In this document: one piece after another, positions 25,419-35,274 of the stretch
How positions within the stretch are numbered: the stretch's first letter is position 1
Layout: the number at the start of each line of letters is the position of its first letter
Position numbers and translations under genes: made by a program
Assembly (NCBI RefSeq): GCF_902729435.1
Contig: NZ_CACVCG010000037.1
Coordinates: forward strand, 1-64,000
Length of the DNA stretch: 64,000 nucleotides
Reading direction: 5' to 3'
Source: Magnetospirillum sp. UT-4
GTDB lineage: Bacteria; Pseudomonadota; Alphaproteobacteria; Rhodospirillales; Magnetospirillaceae
Notes under the pieces: generated by a model
The model's database searches: none
What the model saw: the letters and a program-made list of their open reading frames with translations, nothing else
What the model was told of the DNA's origin: nothing

Positions 25419-26329
25419 CCCGGCTCTTCCGGCCTGCGGGGCACCAGCATGCTGAGCGAACGGGGGCGGGTGCGGAACACCAGGGGCGAGCGCAGGACGG
25501 TGACCTCGCCGTCCAGCGACAGCATCATCCGCCGCTTGCGTCCGGTGACCCGCACCTCATCGGCGCTGAAGGTGGCGAGCAGGCGCGGAATGTGCCAGCG
25601 CCCGATCAGCGCGTTGAGGGCCAGCCAGAGCAGGGACAGGCGCCGCGTCGACTTGGCCACATGCACCACCAGCTCGCCCTGGTCGAGGGATTCCCGGGTG
25701 GGCGGCAGGGTTTCCTGCCGCCACGCGTTGTTGGAGACGATGAGGACCGGAGTGGTCACCGTGGTGCTTTCGCCCCGCACCGTTATGGTCGCCCGCACCA
25801 GCGGGTAGCGTCGGAAGGCGCGCAGCGCCGCCAGGGCGAAGGCCGGCCACTTGCCGAAGCCTTCTTCGCGCTGGATGCGATCGCGCCGGCGCACCACCCA
25901 GGGATGCATCCCCAGTGACGCCCAGATGGTGAAGGGCAGGCCGTTGACCTCGCCCAGATCGACCGCCGCCACTTTGGGATCGGCCAGCAGGCGCGCCGCC
26001 TCGATGGGGTCGAGGGGCAGACCGATGTCGCGGGCCAGCAGGTTGAGGGTGCCCATGGGCAGCAGCCCGAGCGGCTTGCCCTCCTGCCCCAGTCCGGCCA
26101 GCACCGCGGTGAGCACGGTGCCGTCGCCGCCGCCGGCGACCACCGCGTCGATATCGGTGCGCAGCGCCGCCGCCGACATGGACAGCGCCAGATCGCGGCG
26201 TCCGGCGATCTCCACCTCGACGCTATGACCGCCCGCCCTCAGCGCTTCCGCCGCCTGGTCCACGGTGGGGCCGAGCGGCAGGCGGCGGAAGGTGCCAGCA
26301 TTGCGGTTGATGAGCAGAACCAGACGCAT
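25415..26329 (-). CDS. Diacylglycerol kinase-family lipid kinase
   Basis: The 304-residue protein has the DAGK/sphingosine kinase catalytic fold. The N-terminal LINRNAGTFRRL phosphate motif is followed by VVAGGGDGTVLTAVLAGL (about residues 58-75) and LGLLPMGTLNLLARDIGLPLD, and the C-terminal domain has LSLDGEVT. It presumably phosphorylates a lipid at the inner membrane. The ATG at 26329 has a GGAG 13 nt upstream; ATG at 26341 is also possible. It is coupled to the downstream phosphoesterase gene, suggesting paired turnover of a lipid phosphate, though this is inference. Confidence 0.88.
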   Translation of the reverse strand: MRLVLLINRNAGTFRRLPLGPTVDQAAEALRAGGHSVEVEIAGRRDLALSMSAAALRTDIDAVVAGGGDGTVLTAVLAGLGQEGKPLGLLPMGTLNLLARDIGLPLDPIEAARLLADPKVAAVDLGEVNGLPFTIWASLGMHPWVVRRRDRIQREEGFGKWPAFALAALRAFRRYPLVRATITVRGESTTVTTPVLIVSNNAWRQETLPPTRESLDQGELVVHVAKSTRRLSLLWLALNALIGRWHIPRLLATFSADEVRVTGRKRRMMLSLDGEVTVLRSPLVFRTRPRSLSMLVPRRPEEPG

Positions 26330-26481
26330 GACCAATGACATGCTCCGCCGGGCGCCGGTGTCAACTGTTCGTGCGGCTGAGGGCCATATTGAAAATTCGC
26401 TCAGAGGACCGCATGCTGGCCCCGGCCCCCTGTTCGGGCAGGGGGAACAGGTTTGCTTGCCCACACGAAGGAATATTTTTG

Positions 26482-28113
26482 ATGGCACACCCCTACGACA
26501 CGGATCTCGGCAAGACCGCGGCCAATTTCGTGGCGCTCACGCCGCTTCACTTCCTCGAACGGGCGGCCGGCGTCTATCCCAAGCGGGTATCGTTGATCCA
26601 TGGCGAGCAGCGTTTCACCTGGGGGGAAACCTACGCCCGCTGCCGCCGTCTCGCCTCGGCGCTGGCGGCGCGCGGCATCGGGCCGGGCGATACGGTGGCG
26701 GTGATGGCGCCCAACGTGCCGGCCATCTTCGAGGCCCATTTCGGCGTGCCGATGACCGGTGCCGTGCTGAACGCGCTGAACATCCGCCTCGATGCCGAGG
26801 CGCTGGCCTTCATCCTCGACCACGGCGAGGCCAAGGTCCTGATCACCGACCGCGAGTTCTCCGGCGTCATCAAGAAGGCGCTGTCGCTGTGCGCCAACAA
26901 GCGGATGCTGGTCATCGACATCGACGACCCGGTGGCCTCGGGCGGCGAGTTGTTGGGCGAGACCGATTACGAGGCCTTCATCGCCGGCGGCGATCCCGAC
27001 TACCAGTGGCGCTGGCCGGCCGACGAGTGGGAAGCCATCTCGCTCAACTACACCTCGGGTACCACCGGCAATCCCAAGGGCGTCGTCTACCACCACCGCG
27101 GCGCCTACCTCAACGCCATCGGCAACGCCGTCACCTGGGGCATGAGCGGGCATCCGGTCTATCTCTGGACCCTGCCCATGTTCCACTGCAACGGCTGGTG
27201 CTTCCCGTGGACGGTGACCGCCCTGGCCGGCACCCATGTCTGCCTGCGCCGGGTCGATGCCGCCAACATGTTCACCGCCATCGAGCGCCACAAGGTCACC
27301 CATCTGTGCGGTGCGCCCATCGTCATGGGCATGCTGATCAACGCCACCGAGGCCGACCGGCGGCCGCTGCCCCACCCGGTGAACTTCATGACCGCGGCGG
27401 CGCCGCCGCCCGCCGCCGTCATCGGCCGGCTGGAGGCCCAGGGCTTCAAGCTCACCCACGTCTACGGCCTGACCGAAAGCTACGGCCCGGCCTCGGTCTG
27501 CGCCTGGCACGAGGAATGGGACGAACTGCCCCTTGATGAGCGGGCGCGCATGAAGTCGCGCCAGGGCGTGCGTTACGTGATGGAGGAGGGGCTGATGGTG
27601 GCCGATCCCACCACGCTGGAGCCGGTGCCCCGCGACGGCGAGACCATGGGCGAGGTGTTCTTCCGCGGCAACGTGGTGATGAAGGGCTACCTGAAGAACC
27701 CCAAGGCGACGGCGGAGGCCTTCGCCGGCGGCTGGTTCCATACCGGCGACCTGGGTGTTTGGCACGCCGACGGCTACATCGAGCTGAAGGACCGCTCGAA
27801 GGACATCATCATCTCGGGCGGCGAGAACATCTCCACCATCGAGGTGGAAGGCGTCCTCTACCAGCATCCCGATGTGGTCGAGGCGGCGGTGGTCGCCCGC
27901 CTGGACGACAAGTGGGGCGAGACCCCCTGCGCCTTCGTGATGGTGCGCGAAGGCTCGGAGGTGACCGAATTGGAACTGATCGCCTTCACCCGCGAGCGCC
28001 TCGCCCACTTCAAGTGTCCGCGCACGGTGGTGTTCGGCCCTTTGCCAAAGACCTCGACCGGCAAGATCCAGAAGTTCGTATTACGCGAAGTGGCGAAAAG
28101 GCTGGACTCCTAG
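26482..28113 (+). CDS. Acyl-CoA synthetase (AMP-dependent, medium/long chain)
   Basis: The 543-residue enzyme activates a fatty acid as its adenylate and transfers it to CoA. Adenylate-forming motifs are complete: YTSGTTGNPKGVVYHH (P-loop), HVYGLTESYGP, GWFHTGDLGVWHADGYIELKDR, and the C-terminal catalytic Lys in PKTSTGKIQKF. It resembles FadD3/AlkK-type ligases of about 540 residues. The start at 26482 follows AAGGA with a 9-nt gap; the frame is open further upstream without signals. It is followed by a terminator hairpin. Confidence 0.92.
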   Translation: MAHPYDTDLGKTAANFVALTPLHFLERAAGVYPKRVSLIHGEQRFTWGETYARCRRLASALAARGIGPGDTVAVMAPNVPAIFEAHFGVPMTGAVLNALNIRLDAEALAFILDHGEAKVLITDREFSGVIKKALSLCANKRMLVIDIDDPVASGGELLGETDYEAFIAGGDPDYQWRWPADEWEAISLNYTSGTTGNPKGVVYHHRGAYLNAIGNAVTWGMSGHPVYLWTLPMFHCNGWCFPWTVTALAGTHVCLRRVDAANMFTAIERHKVTHLCGAPIVMGMLINATEADRRPLPHPVNFMTAAAPPPAAVIGRLEAQGFKLTHVYGLTESYGPASVCAWHEEWDELPLDERARMKSRQGVRYVMEEGLMVADPTTLEPVPRDGETMGEVFFRGNVVMKGYLKNPKATAEAFAGGWFHTGDLGVWHADGYIELKDRSKDIIISGGENISTIEVEGVLYQHPDVVEAAVVARLDDKWGETPCAFVMVREGSEVTELELIAFTRERLAHFKCPRTVVFGPLPKTSTGKIQKFVLREVAKRLDS

Positions 28114-28132
28114 GGCCGGATTCCTGTGGGGC

Positions 28133-28166
28133 AATACCCGGGGTCTGCGCCCCGGGTATTACTTTT
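28133..28166 (+). terminator. Rho-independent terminator after the acyl-CoA synthetase
   Basis: An 11-bp perfect stem, AATACCCGGGG (28133-28143) with 28150-28160, has a 6-nt loop. The sequence ACTTTTCC follows. The U-run is short. Confidence 0.7.
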
Positions 28167-28223
28167 CCGATACCATGGAACCTTTGACCGCCCGGCATTA
28201 GAGCGGTTACCCTCGTCACCGGA

Positions 28224-28237
28224 TTGACATTTGTCAA
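28224..28237. promoter_or_regulatory. FNR/FixK-type operator TTGAC-ATTT-GTCAA
   Basis: The 14-bp site is a perfect palindrome matching the TTGAY-N4-RTCAA consensus of FNR/FixK regulators. It ends 22 bp before the HD-GYP start codon. A site so close to the gene may repress, or may serve as an activator site if an unseen internal start is used. The Crp/Fnr protein at 17382 has the matching recognition residues, but other regulators in the genome are equally possible. Confidence 0.6.
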
Positions 28238-28259
28238 AGCGTGCAGCCGCGGAGATCCC

Positions 28260-29369
28260 ATGACCATCTACCGCCCGGTCCATCAAAGCCTGGCCGAACG
28301 GGTGATGTGCCTGCATGACGAGATCAAGCGGGATCTGCCGGGGGTCAACCGGGTGGCCATCGCCATCTACGACCCGCGCACCGATATCGTGAAATCCTTC
28401 CTGCATTCCTCGGAGGGCGACAGCCCGTTCGAGCATACGGTGGCGCGGCTCGCGGATCTCAAGCCGCTGGCGGAACTGGCGCGCACCGGGGCACGGCGGG
28501 TCATCCACGACCTCGAGATCCATCCCACCACCACCCCCGCCCACAACCGGCGCCTGGTCAAGGCCGGCTACCGGTCCAGCTATACCGTGCCGATGTTCAA
28601 CAAGGGCACCTTTCACGGCTTCCTGTTCTTCAACTCGTTCGAGCCCGGCTATTTCAGCCAGCCGGTGGTGCACCGCCTGCGGCCGCTGGCCGAGGTGGTG
28701 GCGCTGACCGCGGTCATGGAACTGGATGCCGTGCGGATGATCCAGGCGGCGGTCAAGACCGTGCGCCAGATCAGCCACGTCCGCGACGAGGAAACCGGCA
28801 GCCACCTGGAGCGGATGGCCCGCTACGCCCGGCTGATCGCGCTCCGGCTGGCGCCGCGCCAGGGCCTGACTGACGAATGGGTGGAGCTGCTGTTCCAGTT
28901 CGCGCCGCTGCACGACGTGGGCAAGATCGCCGTGCCCGACCACATCCTGTTCAAGCCCGGCCGGCTCTCCCCCGAGGAATTCGCGGTGATGCGCAATCAC
29001 GTGGCGCGCGGGGTCGAGATCGTCGACGTGATGGCCAGCACCTTCCGCATCGCCGATGCCGGCTATGTGCGCATCCTGCGCAACGTCGTCGCCCACCACC
29101 ACGAATGCATCGACGGCACCGGCTATCCCAATGGCCTGGCCGGCAACGGCATCTCGCTGGAGGGCCGGATCGCCGCGGTGGCCGACGTCTTCGACGCGCT
29201 GACCTCGAACCGGCCCTACAAGAACGCCTGGAGCAACCAGGACGCGCTGGACTATCTGGCGGCCGAGGCGGGGCGCAAGTTCGATGCCGATGCGGTCGAG
29301 ATCCTGCGCAGCAGCGGCGCCGCCATCCATGACATCCAGAGCCAGTTCGCCGAATGCGACTTTGATTGA
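28260..29369 (+). CDS. GAF-HD-GYP cyclic-di-GMP phosphodiesterase
   Basis: The 369-residue protein has an N-terminal GAF-like sensor (about residues 10-160) and a C-terminal HD-GYP domain. Metal and signature residues are intact: HDVGKIAVPDHILFKPG and HHHECIDGTGYPNGL, followed by RIAAVADVFDALTS. It should hydrolyse c-di-GMP and so favour motility over biofilm. GGAG at 28251-28254 fixes ATG 28260. The FNR/FixK-type box just upstream suggests control by oxygen or redox state. Confidence 0.92.
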   Translation: MTIYRPVHQSLAERVMCLHDEIKRDLPGVNRVAIAIYDPRTDIVKSFLHSSEGDSPFEHTVARLADLKPLAELARTGARRVIHDLEIHPTTTPAHNRRLVKAGYRSSYTVPMFNKGTFHGFLFFNSFEPGYFSQPVVHRLRPLAEVVALTAVMELDAVRMIQAAVKTVRQISHVRDEETGSHLERMARYARLIALRLAPRQGLTDEWVELLFQFAPLHDVGKIAVPDHILFKPGRLSPEEFAVMRNHVARGVEIVDVMASTFRIADAGYVRILRNVVAHHHECIDGTGYPNGLAGNGISLEGRIAAVADVFDALTSNRPYKNAWSNQDALDYLAAEAGRKFDADAVEILRSSGAAIHDIQSQFAECDFD

Positions 29370-29423
29370 GGCGTTCTTAACCCGGGCACGGTAGACCGAT
29401 TCGTCGGCGGCAGGGAGACGGAC

Positions 29424-30284
29424 ATGCGCGGCGTTCTGGGGGGAGTGGCGCTTGTGATGGCGCTGGGGCTGGCGCCGTCGGCCCATGCCGCGGGCGAGGC
29501 GTGGGCGGCGGTGCGGCTGCCCTCGGCGCAGGATGAGTTGCCCCAGGCGATGGGCTCGGCCGCCGCCGGATGCCTGGCGGGGGCGCGGCCGCTGCCGGCC
29601 GGAGGCGAGGGCTACCAGGTGCTGCGGCCCCAGCGCAACCGCTTCTGGGCCCATCCCGATACCATCGCCTACGTCGAGGGCCTGGGGCGCCGTGCCGCCC
29701 TGGAAGGCCTGGGGCCGCTGCTGGTGGGGGATCTGTCGCAGCCGCGCGGCGGGCCGATGCCCTATGGCCATGGCAGCCATCAGCACGGGCTCGACGTCGA
29801 TATCTGGTTCAAGCTGCCCGGCCGCCCGCTGAATGACGCCGAACTGGCCGGCCCGGTCCCGATCACCATGGTGAAGGGCACCAAGGTTGCCGCGACGTGG
29901 GGCAGGGGCCAGATGCGCCTGCTGCAACTCGCCGCCGCCGATCCGGGCGTCGACCGCATCTTCGTCAACCCGGCGATCAAGGCCCAGGCCTGCCGCAGCG
30001 CCGGCGGCGACCGCGGGTGGCTGGCCAAGCTGCGGCCATGGTGGGGCCACGACGAGCACTTCCACGTCCGCCTCGCCTGTCCCGCCGGCAGCCCGGGCTG
30101 CGTGCCCCAGCCGGCGGTGCCGGCGGGCGACGGCTGCGGGGCCGAGCTGGCTTCGTGGAACGCCAAGCCGACCCTGCTTCCCGATTCAGCCAAGGACAAG
30201 CCCAACCGGCGCCGCCCGGTGCTGCCGGCGGCCTGCGAACGCCTGCTGGCCGAACCCGAGCTGCATGCGGCGGGCGGACGCTAG
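29424..30284 (+). CDS. mepA: Penicillin-insensitive murein endopeptidase MepA
   Basis: MepA (286 residues) is a periplasmic LAS-type metallopeptidase that cuts D-Ala-mDAP cross-links in peptidoglycan. The signal peptide ends at about residue 22 (PSAHA). Zinc-site motifs are [14 protein letters not shown] and [12 protein letters not shown]. Six paired Cys in the second half ([29 protein letters not shown]) suggest disulfides. GGGAGACGG precedes the ATG. It lies between the HD-GYP gene and the rpsB promoter and is probably monocistronic. Confidence 0.94.
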   Translation: MRGVLGGVALVMALGLAPSAHAAGEAWAAVRLPSAQDELPQAMGSAAAGCLAGARPLPAGGEGYQVLRPQRNRFWAHPDTIAYVEGLGRRAALEGLGPLLVGDLSQPRGGPMPYGHGSHQHGLDVDIWFKLPGRPLNDAELAGPVPITMVKGTKVAATWGRGQMRLLQLAAADPGVDRIFVNPAIKAQACRSAGGDRGWLAKLRPWWGHDEHFHVRLACPAGSPGCVPQPAVPAGDGCGAELASWNAKPTLLPDSAKDKPNRRRPVLPAACERLLAEPELHAAGGR

Positions 30285-30300
30285 GTCGGTCGGGAACTTC

Positions 30301-30329
30301 TTGCCAAACCGGCCGGGAACCTTTACATA
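30301..30329 (+). promoter_or_regulatory. Candidate sigma70 promoter for rpsB-tsf
   Basis: TTGCCA (30301-30306) and TACATA (30324-30329) are separated by exactly 17 bp. They lie in the 166-bp gap before rpsB and leave a leader of about 115 nt, long enough for S2 autoregulation. Confidence 0.6.
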
Positions 30330-30450
30330 CCCGCCCACAAATCCGCACGCGGGTCCGCGGCGGCGTGTTCGCACGTCCGTCGCTCCGGTGCCGGGGGTTC
30401 CCCCGGCGACACCCGCGGAGGCTCAACCGGAGAACGAAGGGACTCTCTCC

Positions 30451-31269
30451 ATGGCTCTGCCCTCTTTCACCATGCGCCAGCTCGTCGAGGCCGGCGTCCA
30501 TTTCGGCCACAACACCCGCCGCTGGAACCCCAAGATGGCGCCGTTCCTGTTCGGCGTGCGCAACGGCATCCACATCATCGACCTGCAGCAGTCGGTGCCG
30601 ATGCTTCACGGCGCTATGAGCGCGGTGCGCAACGTGGTCGCCGGTGGCGGCCGCGTGCTGTTCGTCGGCACCAAGCGCGCCGCCTCGGACATCGTCGCCG
30701 AATCGGCCAAGAAGTGCGGCCAGTACTATGTCAACCACCGCTGGCTCGGCGGCATGCTGACCAACTGGAAGACCATCTCGCACTCCATCAAGCGCCTGCG
30801 CGAGCTGGACGAGCAGCTGGCCTCGGGCGCCCTGTCGGGCCTGACCAAGAAGGAGCAGCTGAACCTCTCGCGCGAGAAGGAGAAGCTGGACCGCGCCCTG
30901 GGCGGCATCAAGGACATGGGCGGCCTGCCCGACATCCTGTTCATCATCGACACCAACAAGGAGTCGCTGGCGGTGCAGGAAGCCAACAAGCTGGGCATCC
31001 CGGTGGTGGCCATCCTGGACTCCAACTCGGACCCGGCCGGCATCAACTTCCCGGTCCCGGGCAACGATGACGCCATCCGTGCCATCCAGACCTATTGCGA
31101 CCTGATGGTCGGCGCGGTGCTGGACGGCATCCAGGCCGAGATCGGTCGCTCGGGCGGTGACATCGGCGCCCAGGCCGAGGCCCCGGTCGAGGTCATCCCG
31201 GCCGCCGTGGCCGAGGAGGTTCCGGCCGCCGTCGAAGGTGAAACCGGGGAAGCCGCCTCGGCCGAGTAG
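30451..31269 (+). CDS. rpsB: 30S ribosomal protein S2
   Basis: S2 (272 residues) is an essential protein of the small ribosomal subunit. Its start [20 protein letters not shown], the motif [11 protein letters not shown], and [20 protein letters not shown] are standard. The C-terminal 35 residues are an Ala/Glu/Val-rich extension beyond the folded core, as in other alphaproteobacteria. It opens the long rpsB-tsf-pyrH-frr envelope cluster and is separated from tsf by an attenuator-like hairpin. Confidence 0.98.
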   Translation: MALPSFTMRQLVEAGVHFGHNTRRWNPKMAPFLFGVRNGIHIIDLQQSVPMLHGAMSAVRNVVAGGGRVLFVGTKRAASDIVAESAKKCGQYYVNHRWLGGMLTNWKTISHSIKRLRELDEQLASGALSGLTKKEQLNLSREKEKLDRALGGIKDMGGLPDILFIIDTNKESLAVQEANKLGIPVVAILDSNSDPAGINFPVPGNDDAIRAIQTYCDLMVGAVLDGIQAEIGRSGGDIGAQAEAPVEVIPAAVAEEVPAAVEGETGEAASAE

Positions 31270-31286
31270 GCCTTTGGCCCGGAAAC

Positions 31287-31318
31287 ATGGCGGCGACCTC
31301 AGTCGCCGCCATTTTCTT
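31287..31318 (+). terminator. Terminator/attenuator between rpsB and tsf
   Basis: An 11-bp perfect stem (31287-31297 with 31302-31312) has the loop CTCA. TTTCTT follows. It would lower transcription into tsf, as known for rpsB-tsf in other bacteria. Confidence 0.75.
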
Positions 31319-31374
31319 AACAAAACAACGCATTGAATTCGTTTTCCGAGACTCCAGGCGAAAAGGAATATCCC

Positions 31375-32301
31375 ATGGCCGAGATCACAGCTGCGCTTGT
31401 CAAGGAGCTGCGCGAGAAGACTGGCGCCGGCATGATGGACTGCAAGAAGGCGCTGGGCGAGACCGCCGGCGACCTCGAAGCCGCGGTCGACTGGCTGCGC
31501 AAGAAGGGCCTGGCCGCCGCCGCCAAGAAGGCCGGCCGCGTCGCCGCCGAGGGCCTGGTGGGCGTCGCCGCCTCGGGCACCGCCGGTGTCGCCGTCGAGG
31601 TCAATGCCGAGACCGACTTCGTCGCCCGCAACGAGCAGTTCCAGGGCTTCGTCGCCTCGGTCGCCAAGGTCGCGCTGGAGACCGGCGACGATATCGAAGC
31701 GATCAAGGCCGCCGCCTTCCCGGGTGCCGGCAAGTCGGTCGCCGAGCAGCTGACCGGGCTGATCGCCACCATCGGCGAGAACATGAACCTGCGCCGTGCC
31801 GTCCGCCTGCAGGTCGCCCAGGGCGTGGTCGCCACCTACATGCACTCGTCCATCGCCCCCGGCCTGGGCAAGATCGGCGTGCTGGTCGCCCTCGAATCGG
31901 CCGGCGACCAGGGCAAGCTGGCGGATCTGGGCAAGCAGATCGCCATGCACGTGGCGGCCGCCAACCCGCTGTTCCTGGACAGCTCGTCGGTCGATGCCTC
32001 GGCGCTCGAGCGCGAGAAGGCGGTGCTGACCGAGCAGGCCCAGGCCTCGGGCAAGCCGGCCAACGTCATCGAGAAGATGGTCGAAGGCCGCATCCGCAAG
32101 TACTACGAGGAAGTCTGCCTGCTCGACCAGGTGTTCGTGATCGACCAGGAGACCAAGATCGCCAAGGTGGTCGAGAATGCCGCCAAGGACGTCGGCGCCC
32201 CGGTCAAGCTGACCGGCTTCGCCCGCTTCGCCCTGGGCGAGGGCATCGAGAAGGAAGAGAAGGACTTCGCCGCCGAAGTCGCCGCCCAGCTGGGCGGCTG
32301 A
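31375..32301 (+). CDS. tsf: Elongation factor Ts
   Basis: EF-Ts (308 residues) recycles EF-Tu by releasing GDP. The N-terminal UBA-like domain contains [19 protein letters not shown], and the core has the [10 protein letters not shown] motif. The length is typical. AAGGA at 31363-31367 fixes ATG 31375, which is preferred over an in-frame ATG at 31333. It follows rpsB across 105 bp that contain a terminator-like hairpin. Confidence 0.98.
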   Translation: MAEITAALVKELREKTGAGMMDCKKALGETAGDLEAAVDWLRKKGLAAAAKKAGRVAAEGLVGVAASGTAGVAVEVNAETDFVARNEQFQGFVASVAKVALETGDDIEAIKAAAFPGAGKSVAEQLTGLIATIGENMNLRRAVRLQVAQGVVATYMHSSIAPGLGKIGVLVALESAGDQGKLADLGKQIAMHVAAANPLFLDSSSVDASALEREKAVLTEQAQASGKPANVIEKMVEGRIRKYYEEVCLLDQVFVIDQETKIAKVVENAAKDVGAPVKLTGFARFALGEGIEKEEKDFAAEVAAQLGG

Positions 32302-32433
32302 CGCCGAGGCGCGGCCGCCGGGGCACCGGCGGCCGCCCTGGTGACGAGACCCAAGACAGGCGGGCGCGATGGTGTGTATGATCGCCGCGCCGCCCCACCC
32401 GGGTCTTCCGCAACTCCCCTGACCGAGGATGCC

Positions 32434-33159
32434 ATGGCCAGCGACGCCAAGTTCCGCCGCGTTCTCCTCAAAGTCTCGGGCGAGGGCCTGATGGGGTCGC
32501 GCGACTACGGCCTCGACCCTGCCACCATCGACCGCATCGCCGGTGAAATCCAGTCGGTGCGCGACCTCGGTGTCGAGGTCTGCTGCGTGGTCGGCGGCGG
32601 CAACATCTTCCGTGGCGTCTCGGGCGCCGCCAAGGGCATGGAGCGGGCGGCCGCCGACAACATGGGCATGCTGGCCACCGTGATGAACGCCCTGGCGCTG
32701 CAGAATTCCATGGAGGGCCGCGGCATCGAGACCCGCGTGCAGTCGGCCATTCCCATGCCGTCGGTGTGCGAATCCTTCATCCGCCGCCGCGCCATCCGCC
32801 ACCTCGAGAAGAAGCGGGTGGTGATCTTCGCCGCCGGCACCGGCAATCCGTTCTTCACCACCGACACCGCCGCCGCCTTGCGGGCGGTGGAAATGGGTTG
32901 CGACGCCCTGCTCAAGGCCAGCCAGGTGGACGGCGTCTATTCCGCCGACCCCAAGAAGGTCCCGGACGCGATCCGCTACGACCGCCTGAGCTTCCATGAC
33001 GTGCTGGCCCGCGACCTGGCGGTGATGGACGCCTCGGCCATTTCGCTGTGCCGCGAGAACAACGTGCCCATCGTCGTCTTCGACATGCACACCGACGGTG
33101 CCTTCGCCGAGGTGGTGTCGGGGCGCGGGCGCTTCACCATCATCAACGAAGGGGGCTGA
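32434..33159 (+). CDS. pyrH: UMP kinase
   Basis: PyrH (241 residues) phosphorylates UMP to UDP in pyrimidine nucleotide synthesis. It has the amino-acid-kinase fold with [12 protein letters not shown] at the start, [10 protein letters not shown], and the nucleotide-binding [17 protein letters not shown]. The ATG at 32434 follows GAGGA. A longer frame begins at 32341 but adds a Pro/Arg-rich leader. It is 3 bp from frr. Confidence 0.97.
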   Translation: MASDAKFRRVLLKVSGEGLMGSRDYGLDPATIDRIAGEIQSVRDLGVEVCCVVGGGNIFRGVSGAAKGMERAAADNMGMLATVMNALALQNSMEGRGIETRVQSAIPMPSVCESFIRRRAIRHLEKKRVVIFAAGTGNPFFTTDTAAALRAVEMGCDALLKASQVDGVYSADPKKVPDAIRYDRLSFHDVLARDLAVMDASAISLCRENNVPIVVFDMHTDGAFAEVVSGRGRFTIINEGG

Positions 33160-33162
33160 ATC

Positions 33163-33735
33163 GTGTCCGCGCCGAATAATTGGAGCGATCTCAGGAAGGA
33201 CGTCGCCCACCGCATGGACAATGCGGTCGAGGTGCTGAAGAAGGAATTCGCCGGCCTGCGCACCGGCCGCGCCGCCGCGTCGCTGCTCGAGCCGGTGGTG
33301 GTCGAGGCCTATGGCCAGGCCATGCCGCTGACCCAGTGCGGCACCATCGGCGTGCCCGAGCCGCGCATGCTGACCGTCCAGGTCTGGGACAAGGGCCTGG
33401 TCAAGGCGGTCGAGAAATCCATCCGCGACGCCGGCCTCGGCCTCAATCCCCAATCCGACGGCCAGCTGGTGCGGGTGCCGATTCCGGCGCTGAACGAGGA
33501 GCGGCGCAAGGAGCTGCAGAAGGTCGCCGGCAAGTACGCCGAGCAGGCCCGGGTGGCGGTGCGCAATGTGCGGCGCGACGGCATGGACGCGCTGAAGAAG
33601 CTGGCCAAGGATGGTCACGTCTCGGAGGACGAGACCCACAAGCACGAAAAAGACATCCAGGTCCTGACGGACGAGACGATCAAGAAGATCGACGACCATC
33701 TCGTCCATAAGGAAAAGGAAATCATGCAGGTCTAG
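33163..33735 (+). CDS. frr: Ribosome recycling factor
   Basis: RRF (190 residues) splits terminated ribosomes together with EF-G. It shows the conserved [17 protein letters not shown] motif and the C-terminal [21 protein letters not shown] helix. The start is GTG at 33163, only 3 bp after the pyrH stop, so translation is probably coupled. Confidence 0.97.
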   Translation: MSAPNNWSDLRKDVAHRMDNAVEVLKKEFAGLRTGRAAASLLEPVVVEAYGQAMPLTQCGTIGVPEPRMLTVQVWDKGLVKAVEKSIRDAGLGLNPQSDGQLVRVPIPALNEERRKELQKVAGKYAEQARVAVRNVRRDGMDALKKLAKDGHVSEDETHKHEKDIQVLTDETIKKIDDHLVHKEKEIMQV

Positions 33736-33741
33736 CCCGGA

Positions 33742-34476
33742 ATGGACCCCGCGCCCTCGCCAGCCCAGCCGCCGCCGCCGCCGGTTCACGTCGCCATCAT
33801 CATGGATGGCAACGGCCGCTGGGCGAAGGCGCGCGGGATGCCCCGCACCGCCGGCCACAAGCGCGGGGCCGAAGCGGTGCGGCGCACCGTCGAGGCGGCG
33901 CGCGAGATGGGCGTCTCCTATCTCACCCTCTACGCCTTCTCGTCGGAAAACTGGAAGCGCCCGGCCGGTGAGGTCACCGACCTGATGGGCCTGTTGCGCC
34001 TCTACCTGCGCAACGAGGTGTCCAATCTCAACAAGAACGGCATCCGCCTGAAGGTGATCGGCGACCGCACCCGCCTGGGGGCCGACATCGTCGCGCTGAT
34101 CGAGGAATCCGAGGCCCGCACCGCCGCCAACACGGCGCTGACCCTGGTGCTGGCGCTGTCCTACGGCGGCCGCCAGGAGATCGTCGCGGCGGCCCGCCTG
34201 CTGGCCGAGGAGGTCAAGGCCGGCCTGCTGGCGCCATCGGCCATCGACGACGTGGCGCTGGCCTCGCGGCTATCCACCAACGGCATTCCCGACCCCGATC
34301 TGGTGATCCGGACGTCGGGCGAGAAGCGCATCTCCAATTTCCTGCTGTGGCAGGGCGCTTATGCCGAATTGGTTTTCCTTGACGTTCTGTGGCCGGATTT
34401 CGGACGCGACGAACTGGAGTCCGCGATCAGCGACTACCACCGCCGCGACCGCCGCTACGGCACCGCGGCCGGCTGA
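33742..34476 (+). CDS. uppS: Undecaprenyl diphosphate synthase
   Basis: UppS (244 residues) makes the C55 lipid carrier for peptidoglycan and other wall polymers from farnesyl diphosphate and isopentenyl diphosphate. The cis-prenyltransferase signature HVAIIMDGNGRWAKARG has catalytic Asp22. YAFSSENWKRP and the C-terminal PDLVIRTSGEKRISNFLLWQ complete the set. A Pro-rich N-terminal stretch of 14 residues precedes the fold. It is 6 bp after frr and 6 bp before cdsA. Confidence 0.96.
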   Translation: MDPAPSPAQPPPPPVHVAIIMDGNGRWAKARGMPRTAGHKRGAEAVRRTVEAAREMGVSYLTLYAFSSENWKRPAGEVTDLMGLLRLYLRNEVSNLNKNGIRLKVIGDRTRLGADIVALIEESEARTAANTALTLVLALSYGGRQEIVAAARLLAEEVKAGLLAPSAIDDVALASRLSTNGIPDPDLVIRTSGEKRISNFLLWQGAYAELVFLDVLWPDFGRDELESAISDYHRRDRRYGTAAG

Positions 34477-34482
34477 GATTCC

Positions 34483-35274
34483 GTGCTCGGAAAACGCGTC
34501 CTCTCCGCCCTGGTGATGGCACCGCCGGCCCTGGCCGCGATCTGGCTGGGCGGCTACGCCTTCGCCGCCCTGGCGGCGGTGGCGGTGGTGGTGATGGTCT
34601 GGGAATGGCACCGCATGGCCCTGGGCGGAATGGGGGCGACGTGGTGGATCGGCGCCCTCGCCGGTGCCGGCGCTGCCCTGGCCGCGGTCGATTTCCCGGC
34701 CGCCGCGCTCGCCCTGATCGCCGCGGCGACCGTCGCGGCGGCGGCCACCGCGCCGGGCAGCGGCGAGCGCCGTCACCTGTGGGCGGCCATGGGGGTGCTC
34801 TATGCCGGTCTGCCGTCGCTGGCTCTGGTCTGGCTGCGCGGAGACAGCGACCTCGGGCGCATCACCGTGATCTGGCTGTTCCTGCTGGTCTGGGCCACCG
34901 ACATCGGCGCCTATGCTGCCGGGCGCACCATCGGCGGCCCGCTGCTGATGCCGCGTGTCAGCCCGAAGAAGACCTGGGCCGGCCTGCTCGGCGGCGTCGC
35001 CTCCGCCGCCCTGGTCGGCCTCGCCATGGGTGCGGCGGTCGGCCACGCCGGCCTGGCCGGCCTGGCCGTGGCCAGCGGTGTGCTGGCGGTGGTGGCCCAA
35101 GCAGGTGATCTGTTCGAAAGCTGGGTGAAGCGCCACTTCGGGGTCAAGGACTCGAGCAACATCATTCCCGGCCATGGCGGATTGCTCGACCGGGTCGACG
35201 GATTGCTGGCCGCCGCCGCTTTGGTGGCGCTGGCGACCTGGAGCTCGGGCCGGGCGGTACTGGAGTGGCAGTGA
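34483..35274 (+). CDS. cdsA: Phosphatidate cytidylyltransferase
   Basis: CdsA (263 residues) makes CDP-diacylglycerol, the precursor of membrane phospholipids. It is hydrophobic, with about seven or eight transmembrane helices. Near the C-terminus is the family signature, beginning [12 protein letters not shown] and continuing to [25 protein letters not shown] in part (positions about 35150-35200). Start is GTG 34483. The stop overlaps the dxr start by one base (TGATG). Confidence 0.95.
   Translation: MLGKRVLSALVMAPPALAAIWLGGYAFAALAAVAVVVMVWEWHRMALGGMGATWWIGALAGAGAALAAVDFPAAALALIAAATVAAAATAPGSGERRHLWAAMGVLYAGLPSLALVWLRGDSDLGRITVIWLFLLVWATDIGAYAAGRTIGGPLLMPRVSPKKTWAGLLGGVASAALVGLAMGAAVGHAGLAGLAVASGVLAVVAQAGDLFESWVKRHFGVKDSSNIIPGHGGLLDRVDGLLAAAALVALATWSSGRAVLEWQ

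Noticed and set aside
29977-33858. 1293-codon minus-strand frame across rpsB-tsf-pyrH-frr
   Set aside because: Shadow of four certain genes on the other strand.
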